Of a stretch of 64,000 nt of DNA, positions 36,145-47,719 are shown in pieces. Each line of letters starts with the position of its first letter. The first letter of the stretch is position 1. Source of the stretch: Sphaerolaimus hirsutus (taxonomy: Eukaryota; Nematoda; Chromadorea; Monhysterida; Sphaerolaimidae); NCBI GenBank assembly GCA_964036195.1, contig OZ038451.1:11970529-12034528 (forward strand), given 5' to 3'. Both the position numbers and the translations under genes were made by a program. The notes beneath the pieces were generated by a model that saw nothing but the letters and a program-made list of their open reading frames with translations, made no database searches and had not been told where the DNA came from.

Positions 36145-36855
36145 CAACCCAGAATGATAGTTCTGAACACCTTGGATGTTCTCACCACTCATTTTTCTTA
36201 TATGTTTGTGTTTTGGCACTCTTCCAATGTAATTTCTATCTGCCATTCTATTGGGGGTGCCCTTATGTTTTCGTGAGTGCAAAAACGTGCCACAACCTGC
36301 CGCTCTATTGGAGGTGCAGTTCTTTTGGAGGTATGTCGCTCCATTAGAAGAAATACGGTAAACAGAAGGTCCAATAAAAGCCAGCCCCGTAATAAAAAGA
36401 TAATAGAAGGGTAGGGAAAAAGCCGACAAAAACGGAAAGAGCGCTCATCTACCAGAAAAAAGTGGCAAATACCAGGGAAGAATCCAAATTGGTCATCCGT
36501 AAAACCTATCCCGATAAAAGCGATCCCAAAGTCAAGTTTCAATCAAACGCTGTGCTGCGTCCATCTGTCAACAGTGGCTACATGGGGCGGTAAATTTTAT
36601 GAAGCCCACCTCCAGCTACATAGTTCGAGTTTGTTGCGTTCACATGCATATACGCACCGCACCGCCTCATTACCCGAAAGTCGACCCGACAATTTTTCTG
36701 GAAACACAGACATGAGAAAATATTTTATTTACGAACTAGGACCCCCCGGAAAACACGGAAACACTAAGTGTTTTTTTCTGTGTTTGTAATTGGCTGTGTT
36801 CTTGAGAAGATCCTTTTGAGTTTCGCTTTCGTTTAGAAATTGCGTTTCGTTTGCC

Positions 36856-37055
36856 ATTTGACAGGGCATTTTACATGCTTTTTGACACTTTGCATGACAG
36901 TCGACACTTTACAGGTCTGGGAATGGATCCATGTAGACTAAAGTAGACTTTTATAACAGGTCATATTGCCTCAGGCTCAATCTCAGACCCTGTATTCAAA
37001 ATGTCAGATGTCATGCTAAGTGTCAAAAGTCATGTGAAATGCCCTGAAAATGGCA
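36856..37055. mobile_element. G-family pair of partial copies
   Basis: The word GGGCATTTTACATGC and its partner ACTTTACAGGTCT (36856-36922) are followed by AGACCCTGTATTCAAAATG and GTGAAATGCCCTG (36984-37052). They share internal GTGTCAAAAGTCATG words. Confidence 0.55.
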
Positions 37056-37674
37056 AAGTTTACACTGATAAGGCAGATATGTTAACAGATAAAGCAAATA
37101 AGTTGTTTTTAGAAATAATTTTGTGTCTCCTTAGCCGCAAGTGACTGGCGGGTCCCATCGAGTCGGGTCGGGTTTCCAGCGCTACAGCACACACTGCATG
37201 GCTGGTTGCATGATAAATAAAGTGCAGAGTACCGCATGAAGCCAGGCTAACTATACATAAACTTTGGCCCGCAATTCAGCTCAGCTGCTGGCACATGGCC
37301 GTAATTTGCATAGTGCCACTCGTTTCCGTTTTGGACCCGTTCCCACCAATGGGCAGAAGGTTAAGACACGGCTTACTCGCGTCCGAGTTATTTCGAAAAA
37401 GGAAATTTCTGTCCGGACTATTAGACTGAAATATCGTGCATTATTTTAGAGCTTTTTCACACATTTCTATAGAAACGTTTTCCAGATATAACATAAATAA
37501 ACTCACAATTGTTACTTTAAGGCAACAATTTACATAATGACGTTGCACTTACACTCAACATTTGATCTTTTCTGAATTATAGTGACAGCTAAGTTCAATT
37601 CTAACCTGCCTTCACTCAAGATCCATCCTGCGTTGAAATTGAACTAAATCACACGTTTGTTTCGTGCCCTGACT

Positions 37675-39252
37675 AGGGATGGAAAAAACGTTTTTTTTCA
37701 ACTACCCTGTTTTTATGTTCTAATAAAAAAGTTTTCAAATATGGCTATGAGTCAACATATACAGGTCAGACAAGTGGCAGTACTTTGTGATGTTATATAT
37801 AGCTGTGAAGTACATTATAAGTGGTGATTTCTGTCAAAAATATCCATTTTATGTTGACTCGTTAATACGGCCATCACATTATTGTTTTCAGCACATTTTT
37901 GGGGGTCACACTATTGGAGGGGTGCATTTTATTTTGGCTCAACTCAACGACTCAACTGTCCACATAACTCAAGTGTGAGCATGACATTGTAAATGCTTTT
38001 TCAAGGTTTAGAAGGGAGAAAAGGGGAAAAATTGCTAAAAGAAGGCAAAAATAGCTCAAAATATGTATTTATATAACAGCAAACAGTATTAAAAATAGCT
38101 GAAAATAGACAGTTAGACACATGAACTAGTAATTTTGGAGGTTGGGGGTTGCATTATACTCACACAACGTGCCCAATGGGGTCACACTATTGGAGGGATC
38201 GCTTTATTGGAGGGGCGTCGCGAACATAGAGAATTTAGGTAAATCACCTTTTGTCAGATGTTGATGACTTCATCAAGTGAAGTGCAGCATTGAATAGTGC
38301 CAAAATAAGGTTAAAAAGAAGGCTAATAGGCTAGGCTAACATTGATACTGATGTTTCACACTGTAGAAGTATGTGGGAGCACATTGACTGGATATTTTAT
38401 AGTACTAGGGTGTCTGTCAACTTTCTGTTTTCCAAAAGAATTTTTGGAACAAATCGTAGCTTTTACACCAAAAATGAATCACATCACAACCAATGAAAAC
38501 CATCAATGGTAATGTGTGTGTGTGTGTGAAATTGTGTGTAGGGTTCAAACGGGATTGACTTTTCGGGATCGGGATCGGGATTCACTTTTTGAGATTTCGG
38601 GATTGGGATCGGGATCGGGATTGGGGTTTCGGGATCGGGATCGGGATTGGTATTTTGAGATTTCGGGATCGGGATCGGGATTGGCCGGGATTGGGGTCAC
38701 AGGATCGGGATCGGGATTGGCAATTTTTCGGGATCGGGATTGGGGTCTAGGGATAGAGATTTTCGTCACTGTTCTGGCATTCACAGTTGTTCATAAAGGT
38801 CTCAAAACACTGTTGGATGCCAGAAAAGTGACATAAAATGGACGCTGGGGGTTTGCGTTCACATTTTTGCATGCAAAAATGTCATTTTTTCACTTTTTTA
38901 ATTTCCACTATTTTTTCCGGGATCGGGATCCCGGACTTGGGAGATTCTCGGGATCGGGATCGGGATTTGAAAGTTTTCGGGATCGGGATTGGTATTTTTG
39001 GATTTCGGGATCGGGATCGGGATCGGGATTGGGGTTTCGGGATCGGGATCGGGACTGCTAAATCCCGGAATTTCACGGGATCCGGGATCGGGATCGGGAT
39101 CCCGTTTGAACCCTAATTGTGTGCACAAAAATTGCAAAATACCTCGTGTATAAGTACTAAAAAATTTTTTGGATGAGGTTTGGAAAAACGACTTCGATGC
39201 TTGCGTTTAAAAAAAACGTTTGAAAAACAACAACCGGCCATTCCTAGTCGCG
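37675..39252. mobile_element. E-family element carrying a nested B element
   Basis: It starts TAGGGATGGAAAAAACG and ends GGCCATTCCTA after AAAAACGTTTG words. The interior shares blocks with the E element at 726-1392. The flanks GCCCTGAC and GTCGCGAC match at only 5 of 8 positions, so the boundaries are tentative. Confidence 0.55.
38539..39115. mobile_element. B-family hAT element with GGGATC core
   Basis: The termini are TAGGGTTCAAACGGGAT and ATCCCGTTTGAACCCTA, flanked by the perfect 8-bp duplication ATTGTGTG (38531-38538 and 39116-39123). Both arms are arrays of GGGATCGGGATT words. The interior of about 160 bp recurs in the copy at 56852-57385. Confidence 0.93.
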
Positions 39253-39661
39253 ACCATCAGAACTGCACTTCTGACGGCATCAGAATATTTAAACCCTACC
39301 CATATAAAGCGGTTCTCAGAGTACCGGCAACAGGGCTTCTTGCCACTGCCAAAAAAACGAAGCGGGATAATTTAATTTGTCGCCTGGGCTGTCATTTTGT
39401 CGGCGGCGCCACTGTCAACTCAACACACGTCACTTTACCAGCCTCGGAGAGATCACGCCACCGCTCGGACTTTTTATGTCCGTTTTAACTCCAAAATGCG
39501 CGCTTTTAACAACCCAAATCGTAATCGCATTTTACGCATCGGCAGGCAGACACCCAATTTGGAGCGGTCTTTTTTGCAGACAAATGGCATAGTTGATGCT
39601 ATTTGACGAGTGATTGGAGTGGCGCCAGTTTCGGCGCGGTATGTGTGACGAATAAAAAACA

Positions 39662-39870
39662 CAGGTGCCGGTTCCGCAAGTGGAAAAGTTAAGAGTTAAA
39701 ACTTAAGAGTTGAGTAAAATTATAAATGATAAGTTAAGAGTAAAGTCAAAAGTTAAGACTTGTAAAATCATTAGGTAAAATCATTTGTCGTTTTAATCAA
39801 CTTTTAACTCATCTTAAATTTACTCATAAGTTTTAACTCTTAACTTTTCCACTTGCGGAACTGGCCCCAG
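39662..39870. mobile_element. K element: palindromic TTAAGAG element
   Basis: CAGGTGCCGGTTCCGCAAG opens it and CTTGCGGAACTGGCCCCAG closes it. The arms are AAAGTTAAGAG and CTCTTAACTTT words. The twin is at 54146-54363. No target duplication was found. Confidence 0.75.
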
Positions 39871-40693
39871 ATCTAATGGCGCTCAAAATATTGGTTCAAT
39901 GTTCAGATTGGTGCTTTTCGCTCGTTAACCCAGGCTTAAGGATTGCCCTAAAATGTGAAAAGGATCCTTTCTGATCACTGATGGGTACTGAGAATTTGAT
40001 AATTCCAATTTGCATGTGCAAACTAGTTTGCAGAAACATCTTAGTGACATTATATTTATTATTGATCCATAACGCTGCATAGAACACATAATTTTTAAAT
40101 ATTCCACATATTTTATCCAAATAACATTCAACACAACACTCAACATTCCAAACCCATACCAATTCCATTTAACATCCGCAAAGACACAGCAAATACACCT
40201 TCAAAGGATGTCATACCTATTTATCTAAGCTATCAAAAGTAGCCGCCACAGTGGCATTTTCGAAATGCTAGTTTCTGATGATCATATTTGCGCTCTGGAT
40301 TGTGTCCCGGTCTATTTACAGAGCCGGTGCCAAGTGATTTTATGTTATTTACCGTTAGAGCGCCAAGTATTTTTTGCGCGCCGTCGTAAAAAGTGAATGG
40401 CGTGCAAATACTATCAAAGTGACAGGAATTTAGGAGTTGCCTCGTAAAAAAATGCCAGTCCCATTATCTTACTTGTTCCTATCAATTTATTGTTTATAAC
40501 AAGACCGCTTCGAAAACCACAACATAATGCCCAACAGTTCTGAAGGATTCGTGTGAAACATCATAGAGCAGAGAAACTTGGACCCAGTTCAAAACCAATT
40601 TGCATAAGTCTAAATCTGTTTTGGGCGGTGCCAATCCTAAGCCAATGGGACTCGTTTATGATTAGAAACAACCTCACGCTGCCTTCAAAGCTA

Positions 40694-41086
40694 TTTACCA
40701 TATATCATCGAATAAGACCCCAGGCGAGTTATCATTTCGTCAGACGTTTCGGAGGGGGGAGTAATTCAGGGGGGGTAGTTATTTTTTCCTCAGAAGTTGC
40801 AGTTTATTCATTGTATGAATACATTCCGTAAACTCATGTAATCCAGATATTTAACAGTTCAACAACAACAAAAACAAGGTACCTATACATGATAAAATTC
40901 ATGTTGATTTGCATCCAAATAATTCAAATACATAAATGTGGATACAAATATCAATTGCCGAGGGTTATTCAAGGGGAGGAGCTATTTTTTTCTCACCTGG
41001 CCAACAGGGGGAGATATTCAAGGGGGTGTTATTCAAAGGGGGTGTTATTCAAGGGGGAGGTCTTATTCAAGGATATACCGTACATT
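40694..41086. mobile_element. F-family element with CGAATAAGACCCC core
   Basis: The left end has TATATCATCGAATAAGACC. The right arm has repeated GGGGGTGTTATTCAA words and ends CAAGGATATACCGTA. Confidence 0.6.
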
Positions 41087-41589
41087 TTACTGAGATGTCG
41101 GAGCCCAGAGGCACAATGCGGTGGGATTGTGCAAATTCCATAGTTTAAATGGTAGTAAATTGGCGGACGACCATCGTTCACTTGCTGCATCCACAGAATA
41201 TAATTAAAAATTCAAATGTTTGATTCTACTAATCAATATTTCTACAATGCAGCTATTAGCAGTACTTTCATTACTGCTAATTTAATTGCAAAATAAAATC
41301 AAAATTGCACGTGTATTTCCTGCACAAGTGCGGTGTGTGCCATCAGTGACAAACATGTCACAATGCAATCATAGAAATGTACATAAATAAATAAATAGAT
41401 CCACTGCCACCCACCCCGACAATCTTATGCACTTTTAACAAACAGGAAGTCAGCACTCAATACACCATGATTACTCCCACACAGTCGCTAAACTAATTTT
41501 CATCAATACAAGCTAAAAAGTTGTCATGATGCACCAGCTTATTCCGTGTGCAACCAAAGTGCATTGGAACTCAGCACAGCACAGTAATG

Positions 41590-41806
41590 GCGGCCCACAC
41601 ACTAGTTGACACATGTGTGTCAAGTAGTCTGTGTCAACTCAGATTTCGGCTTCACATGTCGCAGAGCGATCTCCAAATGCGCAAGCGGCAATGTTGAAAA
41701 ATAAATTTATGGTAAGTTCATTGGAAGATCGCTCTGGGACACATAAAGCCGAAATCTGAGTTGACACAGACCAGTTGACACACAGGTGTCAACTAGTGTG
41801 TGGGCA
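41590..41806. mobile_element. J element: GTTGACACA fold-back
   Basis: GGCGGCCCACACACTAGTTG at the left pairs with CAACTAGTGTGTGGGC at the right. Long inner arms carry TCAACTCAGATTTCGGCTTC and its complement. A second copy is at 47490-47717, and tips recur near 45968-46006 and 53478-53520. Confidence 0.75.
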
Positions 41807-41809
41807 CCA

Positions 41810-42440
41810 ATACTGCATCTCGCTTATCATATTCATTTCAATTGGCCAGCTCTCTGATTGTAAATAGACACACCTAATAGCATTATTGAACACTGAATTC
41901 TGACTGGCCTGGCATATTTTTGTGGTATTTTAGGTGCTGTGCGATGGAATGCTAGTTTAGTACCGCGGAAGTACACTTTTCCGACTGCAAACTTTTTCAT
42001 TTAAGGTCATGTAAAATTTAACTTTCTAAAATAAACCGCCCTGAACTGTGTCATGGGTTTGGCCGAGCGCCAACAAAATGCCACAGGTAAATTTCCGTTA
42101 TGTGACGAGCAAACACAATCGGCGGAATTTTTCTACACACGGGGTCTTATTGATTCCGACCCAACTAACTCATACTAGCGCACAGGGAGCATTTGTCAGA
42201 TTTGTTGGTAGGTTCTCATGAAATGCACACGTGTGCGTAAGTATTAATATACCTATTGCCGACTGAAACATATCACAGGTTTACAAACAAGACTTTTTTT
42301 ATCAGTTTTCAGCTGAAATACGTATTCCAGGGAGAATTTCCTAATGCGAACTGCTAACTTATAAACTCCTCGATTAAATAGGCAACTAAAAATAAGAATT
42401 TTTCGCCTGACCCACATGTAAACCCCACATCTAAATACCA
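41810..42440. other. Stretch without a visible gene
   Basis: No splice-supported frame or clear element terminus was found. Confidence 0.4.
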
Positions 42441-42450
42441 TTGCCCCTGC

Positions 42451-42593
42451 TAGTGATGGAAAAAAGCGCCATGGCGCTTTTCAACACCCCAGCGCCAAGC
42501 GCCAATGGCGCCACAGCGAATTAGCGCCAAGCGCCAAAAGCGCCATGGCGCTTTTTCCTTTGGCGCTAGCGCCAGGGCGCTTTTCCATCACTA
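42451..42593. mobile_element. A-family hAT MITE (143 bp)
   Basis: The termini are TAGTGATGGAAAAAAGCGCC and GCGCTTTTCCATCACTA. The flanks GCCCCTGC and CCCCCTGC match at 7 of 8 positions. Confidence 0.88.
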
Positions 42594-43222
42594 CCCCCTG
42601 CACATTAACTGACCACCGAAATTTCTCAAACACTTAAAATATTAAATATTTTATTATATTCAATCTTTTATGTTTTTCGTAACCACATTTCAGTCGACCA
42701 CCTATAATTTATCACTTTCCATCTCCGTCCAAAGCAGTTGACGGAACCCGCATAATGGTGAACTGAAATGAGTTCATCAGTTCACACATTCATCAGCCTC
42801 GAAACTTTCAATTGTCAACTAGTTCACCCCCCCCCCCCCCAACCAAACCCGCCGCGCGACCAGCACCCAAACGGGGCGCGGGACCAGGCGCCGGCTCAAT
42901 ACGCATGCGCTCACTCAAAGACGAGCATGCATGCGCGCGCGAAAACGGCTGACTGAACAGCTGTCAACCGCATGCTCGCACGCGCGGACAAATACATACC
43001 TACGTGTTGGCTTGGGGTGTAAAAAGTGGCGAGGTAAAAATGGCCCCATTTGCTATTTTGGTTTTTGAGGATTAATTTTGATGGATTGATGGATAGTGAT
43101 TGTAGTTATTAGGGTTCAAACGGGACCACGGTCCCGGTAGATGGTTCGGTAAAATTCCGGGACTGAGGCGGTACCGGTCCCGGTGCCGATAAAAAATGTG
43201 CCAGTCCCGGTCCCGGTACGAT

Positions 43223-44170
43223 CAGGGGTCTCCAGGATTTTGGCCCTCGCGGGGGCTGGATAGATAGCAAATCGCTCCTCCGGAGGGATAGATAGCTGAA
43301 AAATTTTTCTGGGGGGGGCTGGGGGGGCTTGGGGGGGGGGCTGGCGGGGGACCCAATATATAGGCTTTTTCAAGGTTAAGAAGGCAGAAAGTGGAAAAAA
43401 TCGCTAATAATCAGTTAAAAGTAGCCAAAAGTAGGTATAAAATGGCCAAAAATAGGTATATAACCATGTATATAGCCGGAAAGCACGATTTTGAAGGTGA
43501 AAAACTATAAAAAGGTGCGAAAATTGGGGATTTTGAGCGAAAATCGGGGCAAAATTTCTCAAAAACCACTCCAGGTAGATAGATAGCTGAGCGATTTGGG
43601 GGGGGGGGGGTCTTTCGGGGTAGTAGCCGAAAATTTTGCCTCGGGATAGATAGATAGCTGAGCAGCCTTCGGGATAGATAGATAGCTGGCCGCAGGGACG
43701 TATCCAGGATTTTTGAGCGGGGGGGCTGCTTGTTTACGGAGCCCGGCGAGGGGGGGGGGGCTCAGCCCCCCCCCCCTAAAATTTTAGCTACATAGTGGCG
43801 GAATGGCGCTGGCGCCATTAGTAGGCGCCACGCCATGGCGCCAGTGACGTTGGCGCCAGCACCATGGAACGCTGTATATGTATGTAAATATACATACAAA
43901 ACAGCAAAAAGCACAACATTTTAAATGATTTGCGGCCACATAGAGCAAATCTGATGATAATACCTTATATCTGGTGAAGAATACGCGCTTGCGCGCAAAA
44001 TTTTTTACGCTGACGTTGAAAAAGTCGCATTTTCAGGTCACTTTCTGGTCTCGCCCCGGGAGTGGGGGGGGGGCTGCAGCCCCCCCCCCGCCCCCCCCTG
44101 GATACGGCCCTGGCTGGCCGATTTGGGGGGGGGGCAGCCCCCCCCCCAGCCCCCCCCTAGGAGACCCCTG
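43223..44170. mobile_element. H'-family hAT element nested in the B element
   Basis: The termini are CAGGGGTCTCCAGG and CCTAGGAGACCCCTG, flanked by the perfect 8-bp duplication GGTACGAT (43215-43222 and 44171-44178). Its own TAGATAGATAGCTG repeats are split by an H element. Confidence 0.93.
43693..44112. mobile_element. H-family hAT MITE nested in the H' element
   Basis: The termini are CAGGGACGTATCCAGG and CTGGATACGGCCCTG, flanked by the perfect 8-bp duplication GCTGGCCG (43685-43692 and 44113-44120). This is the innermost level of the nest. Confidence 0.93.
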
Positions 44171-44271
44171 GGTACGATGCCCACGTCCCGGTCCCGGTCT
44201 GAAAAAGTGATCCCGTTTGAACCCTAGTATTCATTACGTGACATAATCATCCAGGTCTATCATTTATTAAG

Positions 44272-46271
44272 ATGAATGCCTCAATACTGAGAATTTGCTG
44301 CAATTCACTGCTGACTATATCACTAATATCCTTGTCGCTGGCGATCGCTACGGCTAATATAGAAAATGCAGAGTTGCACCAATTGTTGCCGACCGCTGAA
44401 GTGCCAAACTTCAGACTTGTTACATTTGCCAGAAATAATGAGACGGTCAAACAATTGCACTACAGGTTACATGATTTTTTTATTTATAATCATTGACAGA
44501 TAAATATTAGATATTAGCCAGGCCAATGTGTGCTCTCTCCACAAATGGCAAATGAACGACGGTATTTGTCATTTTAAATTTTTGTATTCAAGTTTCCTCA
44601 AGCTGTGCCAAGGATCTTTCCCATTATTAGGTACATGAATATTTGGCCAGTGCAGTGCAGTGACACGACAAATTTAACAAAATAAATTTCACGGTAAACA
44701 GTTGTGCGTGCATGTTTCGAATGCCTCACTCATTCCCGCACCTCACTCATTCCAGAGGTCGGTGGTGCCGCGAGCTGACGTCATTCGCCCCAGCCGGGCA
44801 CCCGGGCAACTTGCGACTCGTGACCGTCACAGACGGCCGTCACTTGGTGCACAACATTTACGACAGTGTAGACGATCAGCTGATCGATTGCGATGTGGAG
44901 GCGGGCAAAGATCGAGTGCACGAGTTTTTGAGGGAGATGCAGGCGGCCGCGCTGCCAGTTTTGAGGGAGATCGATTTGTACGCCGGTGGGTGGAGCGGGG
45001 ATTAGGGTTCAAACGGGATTGTTTTTTTTGAGATTTCGGGATCGGGATCGGGATTGTTTTTTTTTGTGATCTCGGGATCGGGATCACAAAATACCGTAAT
45101 TTTTCGGGATTCGGGATCGGGATCCCGTTTGAACCCTAGCAGGGGTTGCTTTTTGACTATGACCTAGTCTAGCCTCAGTTTGTGAAATGCTCGGTCGCTG
45201 TGGCTGGCTTAGAAAAAATAGAAATATGCAGCCAGGATTGTACACTTTTGAGAAAAAATCATCGATTCGACCCCAGCGTAGTTACAAAACCGCACCAAAA
45301 ATCCCCCCCCCCCCCACAGGCAACGGCACTAAATTCTCCTACCTCACACTACGTGACGCGCGGCAGGAACCCCTACTTCAATACGGCGCCATAAAACACG
45401 CGTGCCGCACATTCCATCACAACCACAGAGACAGACAAGCCATGGCGCCCTCCACAGAGCCAAACCTCACGCCATACGTTTCTGGCGCTGGCGCCAGAGT
45501 CAAAAGGAGTCTGCTGATCAGCCCAGGCACGCAATGGTGTGGCGCTGGCGCCAACGCGCGCCACGCCTACGATTTTGGCGCCAGCGTGGCCACAGATAGA
45601 TGTTGCATGGAACACGACGGGTGCCCCTACGTGATACCCGGCCTGACCAAACGATTCGGACACTTTAATTACAAGTTTTACACTATGAGCTATTGCGAAT
45701 GCGACAGGAGGTCAGTTGGGGGAAGTTGATCGGTTTGCGAAAGTTTGTAAAATATTTAGGAAGTTCGTCGGACAGCCAAAAGGAGACTGCACAAATCAAT
45801 CAGAATGAGCGCGATAAACAATACCGCGTGAATTTCAACTAAATAACACACATTTTAAAGAATCACACAGATAAGAAATAATGAAAATCAAGTGTCACAA
45901 ACTATAAAATTAACTGTGTATAAAATTAATTAACACAGGAAAGTTGATATCAGGTAATTAACAAAAATTTAGTTGACACCAATTTCGATGTCAACTAGCG
46001 TGGGCCCAAACATTCACAAAAGCCCGCAAAACACAAAACCAAACCCACCTCAAAACCAACCCCCTCACCCTCCCCCAGATTCTACTCGTGCCTGAAGCGG
46101 GCCAACACGGGCACTTCGCACGTGATCGGCAAGGTGTTCTTCAACGTGGTCAACCGGTCCTGCTTCGAATTGAAACGGACCAAGCTCTGCGAAAAGTACA
46201 GCTTTTGGGGCGTGTGCAATCGATGGAAACTGGGCGTCCAGGCGGAGGTGAAGGAAGTGGGCAGGTTTTGA
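44272..46271 (+). CDS. PLA2G3: Group III secreted phospholipase A2, complete
   Basis: A calcium-dependent enzyme that cuts the sn-2 ester of phospholipids, exported from the cell. Four exons: 44272-44465, 44756-44985, 45320-45710, 46079-46271, with all phases matching, 335 residues. Residues 1-28 form a hydrophobic signal peptide (ICCNSLLTISLISLSLAIAT). A long pro-region follows, with VKRSLL just before the mature-type domain. The domain shows the calcium loop TQWCGAGANAR, the catalytic helix DRCCMEHDGCPY (His-Asp) and the Cys ladder YCECDRRFYSCL, as in bee-venom-type PLA2. The C-terminal block VFFNVVNRSCFEL also fits. The N-terminal extension is longer than in bee venom enzymes. Intron 2 carries a B element. 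A pile of nested hAT elements ends 46 nt before the start codon. Orthology to vertebrate PLA2G3, as against other group III members, is not settled. Confidence 0.95.
45003..45138. mobile_element. B-family MITE in PLA2 intron 2
   Basis: The termini are TAGGGTTCAAACGGGATTG and CGGGATCCCGTTTGAACCCTA (tips shown). The flanks GCGGGGAT and GCAGGGGT match at 6 of 8. Only about 136 bp, nearly all GGGATCGGGATC words. Confidence 0.88.
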
Positions 46272-46280
46272 TTGGGGCAT

Positions 46281-46286
46281 AATAAA
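46281..46286 (+). terminator. AATAAA poly(A) signal for PLA2
   Basis: AATAAA lies 10 nt after the PLA2 stop codon, implying a very short 3' UTR if it is used. Confidence 0.5.
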
Positions 46287-46570
46287 GTGACCATGTGGAG
46301 AGAACTCTACGAGGTGCAGTGGTTGATTATATTGACTACTCGCTACAAATGGAGTGCCGATTTGGACATGCGGTGGAAACATGCTGAGTCGATGTAAATA
46401 TTTGCCACAATGAATCGATCGTTTTTGACACAACGCTAGTGTTCAGCTTGCTGGGACAACTAATAGTGCGTGTGAATGAATTGCATCACACATAATGATG
46501 TCAAAGCGCCATGGCAATTGGCACGATTTCCTGTAGCAGGAAGGAACGCGCCTTGGAGCCTGCCCCGAGT

Positions 46571-46727
46571 CCTGTGTAAAGTGTAAAGACAAGTGTCAAA
46601 TATAATAACAAATGTTATACAAATTTGTCAATTGTCATGCAATGCAAAGTCTTAATAGTCATGCAAAGTTCAGTAATAAAATTTGTTCTCTTGATTGACA
46701 TTTTACGTGACTTTACACTTTACAGGG
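46571..46727. mobile_element. G-family element
   Basis: CCTGTGTAAAGTGTAAAG and TTTACACTTTACAGGG form the ends, with GTGTCAAATAT words inside. Confidence 0.65.
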
Positions 46728-46734
46728 TTGGGGA

Positions 46735-47485
46735 ATGCCCCTTGGGCTGGTGTTTGGCGTCATTTTTAGCGCTTTTTTCACCATTCTTAACGTGTCAATA
46801 GTTGTCACATCAACGTGTTTTCGTGTTCGGTTCTCTTCTAATATTTGTTTGAATACACGCTAAATAGCATACAAGTTTCTGCTTTGGCATCTTGTCAGTA
46901 TCATACAGAAGCACTAAATCAACTACAATACTTGGCCAGCTGCCAAAGCACATTTCCACGCAATTTGTACAAAATGGTGCTATTATTTATACTACTTTCG
47001 ATACCATTAATACACAACGTCAATTTTAAACAATCAATAACTTTCAAAACATTTTCTCATTACCAACTATTCGTAATACGAAGCTGAAACAATTACCCAA
47101 ATATTTACACAATTATTATAAAAAGTATAGGCGTTATCTGTTAACGGGTGTGCATATTTGACTTCTCTGAAGTATTTAAGCTTAAGGTAAAGTAATTTGT
47201 TGTTACTTATTCGCGATTTGAAATCTACGTTTTCTGATGATGATTGAACAAATGGAGATCGCTCCCAACGCATTCGACCAAAGCACATCTCCAATTGACT
47301 GGCAAATTATTGCTAAACTGCCCAAATTGTTTTGGCCGACAACTCAGTTTGATATCATTTCATCTTTTGAAATTGAAGGAAACGGTGTGCAGTTTCTTAT
47401 AAATATTATTTACTTGTTAATTTACATAACACTAAGAATGCGCCATACAAAAATACATTACATGCATAAATATTATTAGGAAGCT
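46735..47485. other. Stretch without a supportable gene
   Basis: A plus-strand frame starting at 47237 (MMIEQMEIAPNAFDQ) could be an exon but lacks splice partners. The rest is AT-rich. Confidence 0.35.
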
Positions 47486-47489
47486 TAAT

Positions 47490-47717
47490 GGCGGCCCACA
47501 GAGTGGTTCACACAATGTGTCAACTGGTCGGTGTTAACTCAAATTTCGGCTTCACGTGTCGCAGAGCGACTTTCCACTGCCTTGCGGTAATATTTATTTT
47601 TCAACATTGCCGCATGTGCATTTTGGACTGCTGCATGTAGCTGTGCGACACGTGAAGCCGAAATCCGAGTTGACACAAACCAGTTGACACACATGTGTCA
47701 ACTAGTGTGGGGGCCGC
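47490..47717. mobile_element. J element, second copy
   Basis: GGCGGCCCACAGAGTGG and CAACTAGTGTGGGGGCCGCC form the ends. The inner arms TCAAATTTCGGCTTCACGTG and CACGTGAAGCCGAAATCCGA are inverted copies. Confidence 0.75.
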
Positions 47718-47719
47718 CA

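Larger units (their letters stand above)
35229..36360. mobile_element. F-family element with TCTAATAGA core, carrying two nested insertions
   Basis: The left end is TACCGTATTTCTTCTAATAG and the right end is TTAGAAGAAATACGGTA. Between them lie TTCTATTGGAGG words that match the uninterrupted copy at 56003-56175. A C element (35440-36144) has inserted into it, and another F element into that. Confidence 0.78.
43110..44226. mobile_element. B-family element with GGTCCCGGT core, host of a two-level nest
   Basis: The termini are TAGGGTTCAAACGGGA and TCCCGTTTGAACCCTA. The flanks GTAGTTAT and GTATTCAT match at 6 of 8. The arms carry CGGTCCCGGT and AGTCCCGGTCC words rather than GGGATC. It holds the H' element 43223-44170. 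Its right end is about 46 nt from the PLA2 start codon. Confidence 0.85.

Noticed and set aside
38516-39137. Frames with DRDRDSLF or PDPDPE repeats on both strands
   Set aside because: All are translations of GGGATC arrays in a B element.
41590-41806. A CRISPR-like or satellite array from repeated GTTGACACA
   Set aside because: It is a single inverted repeat with family copies elsewhere, not regularly spaced direct repeats.
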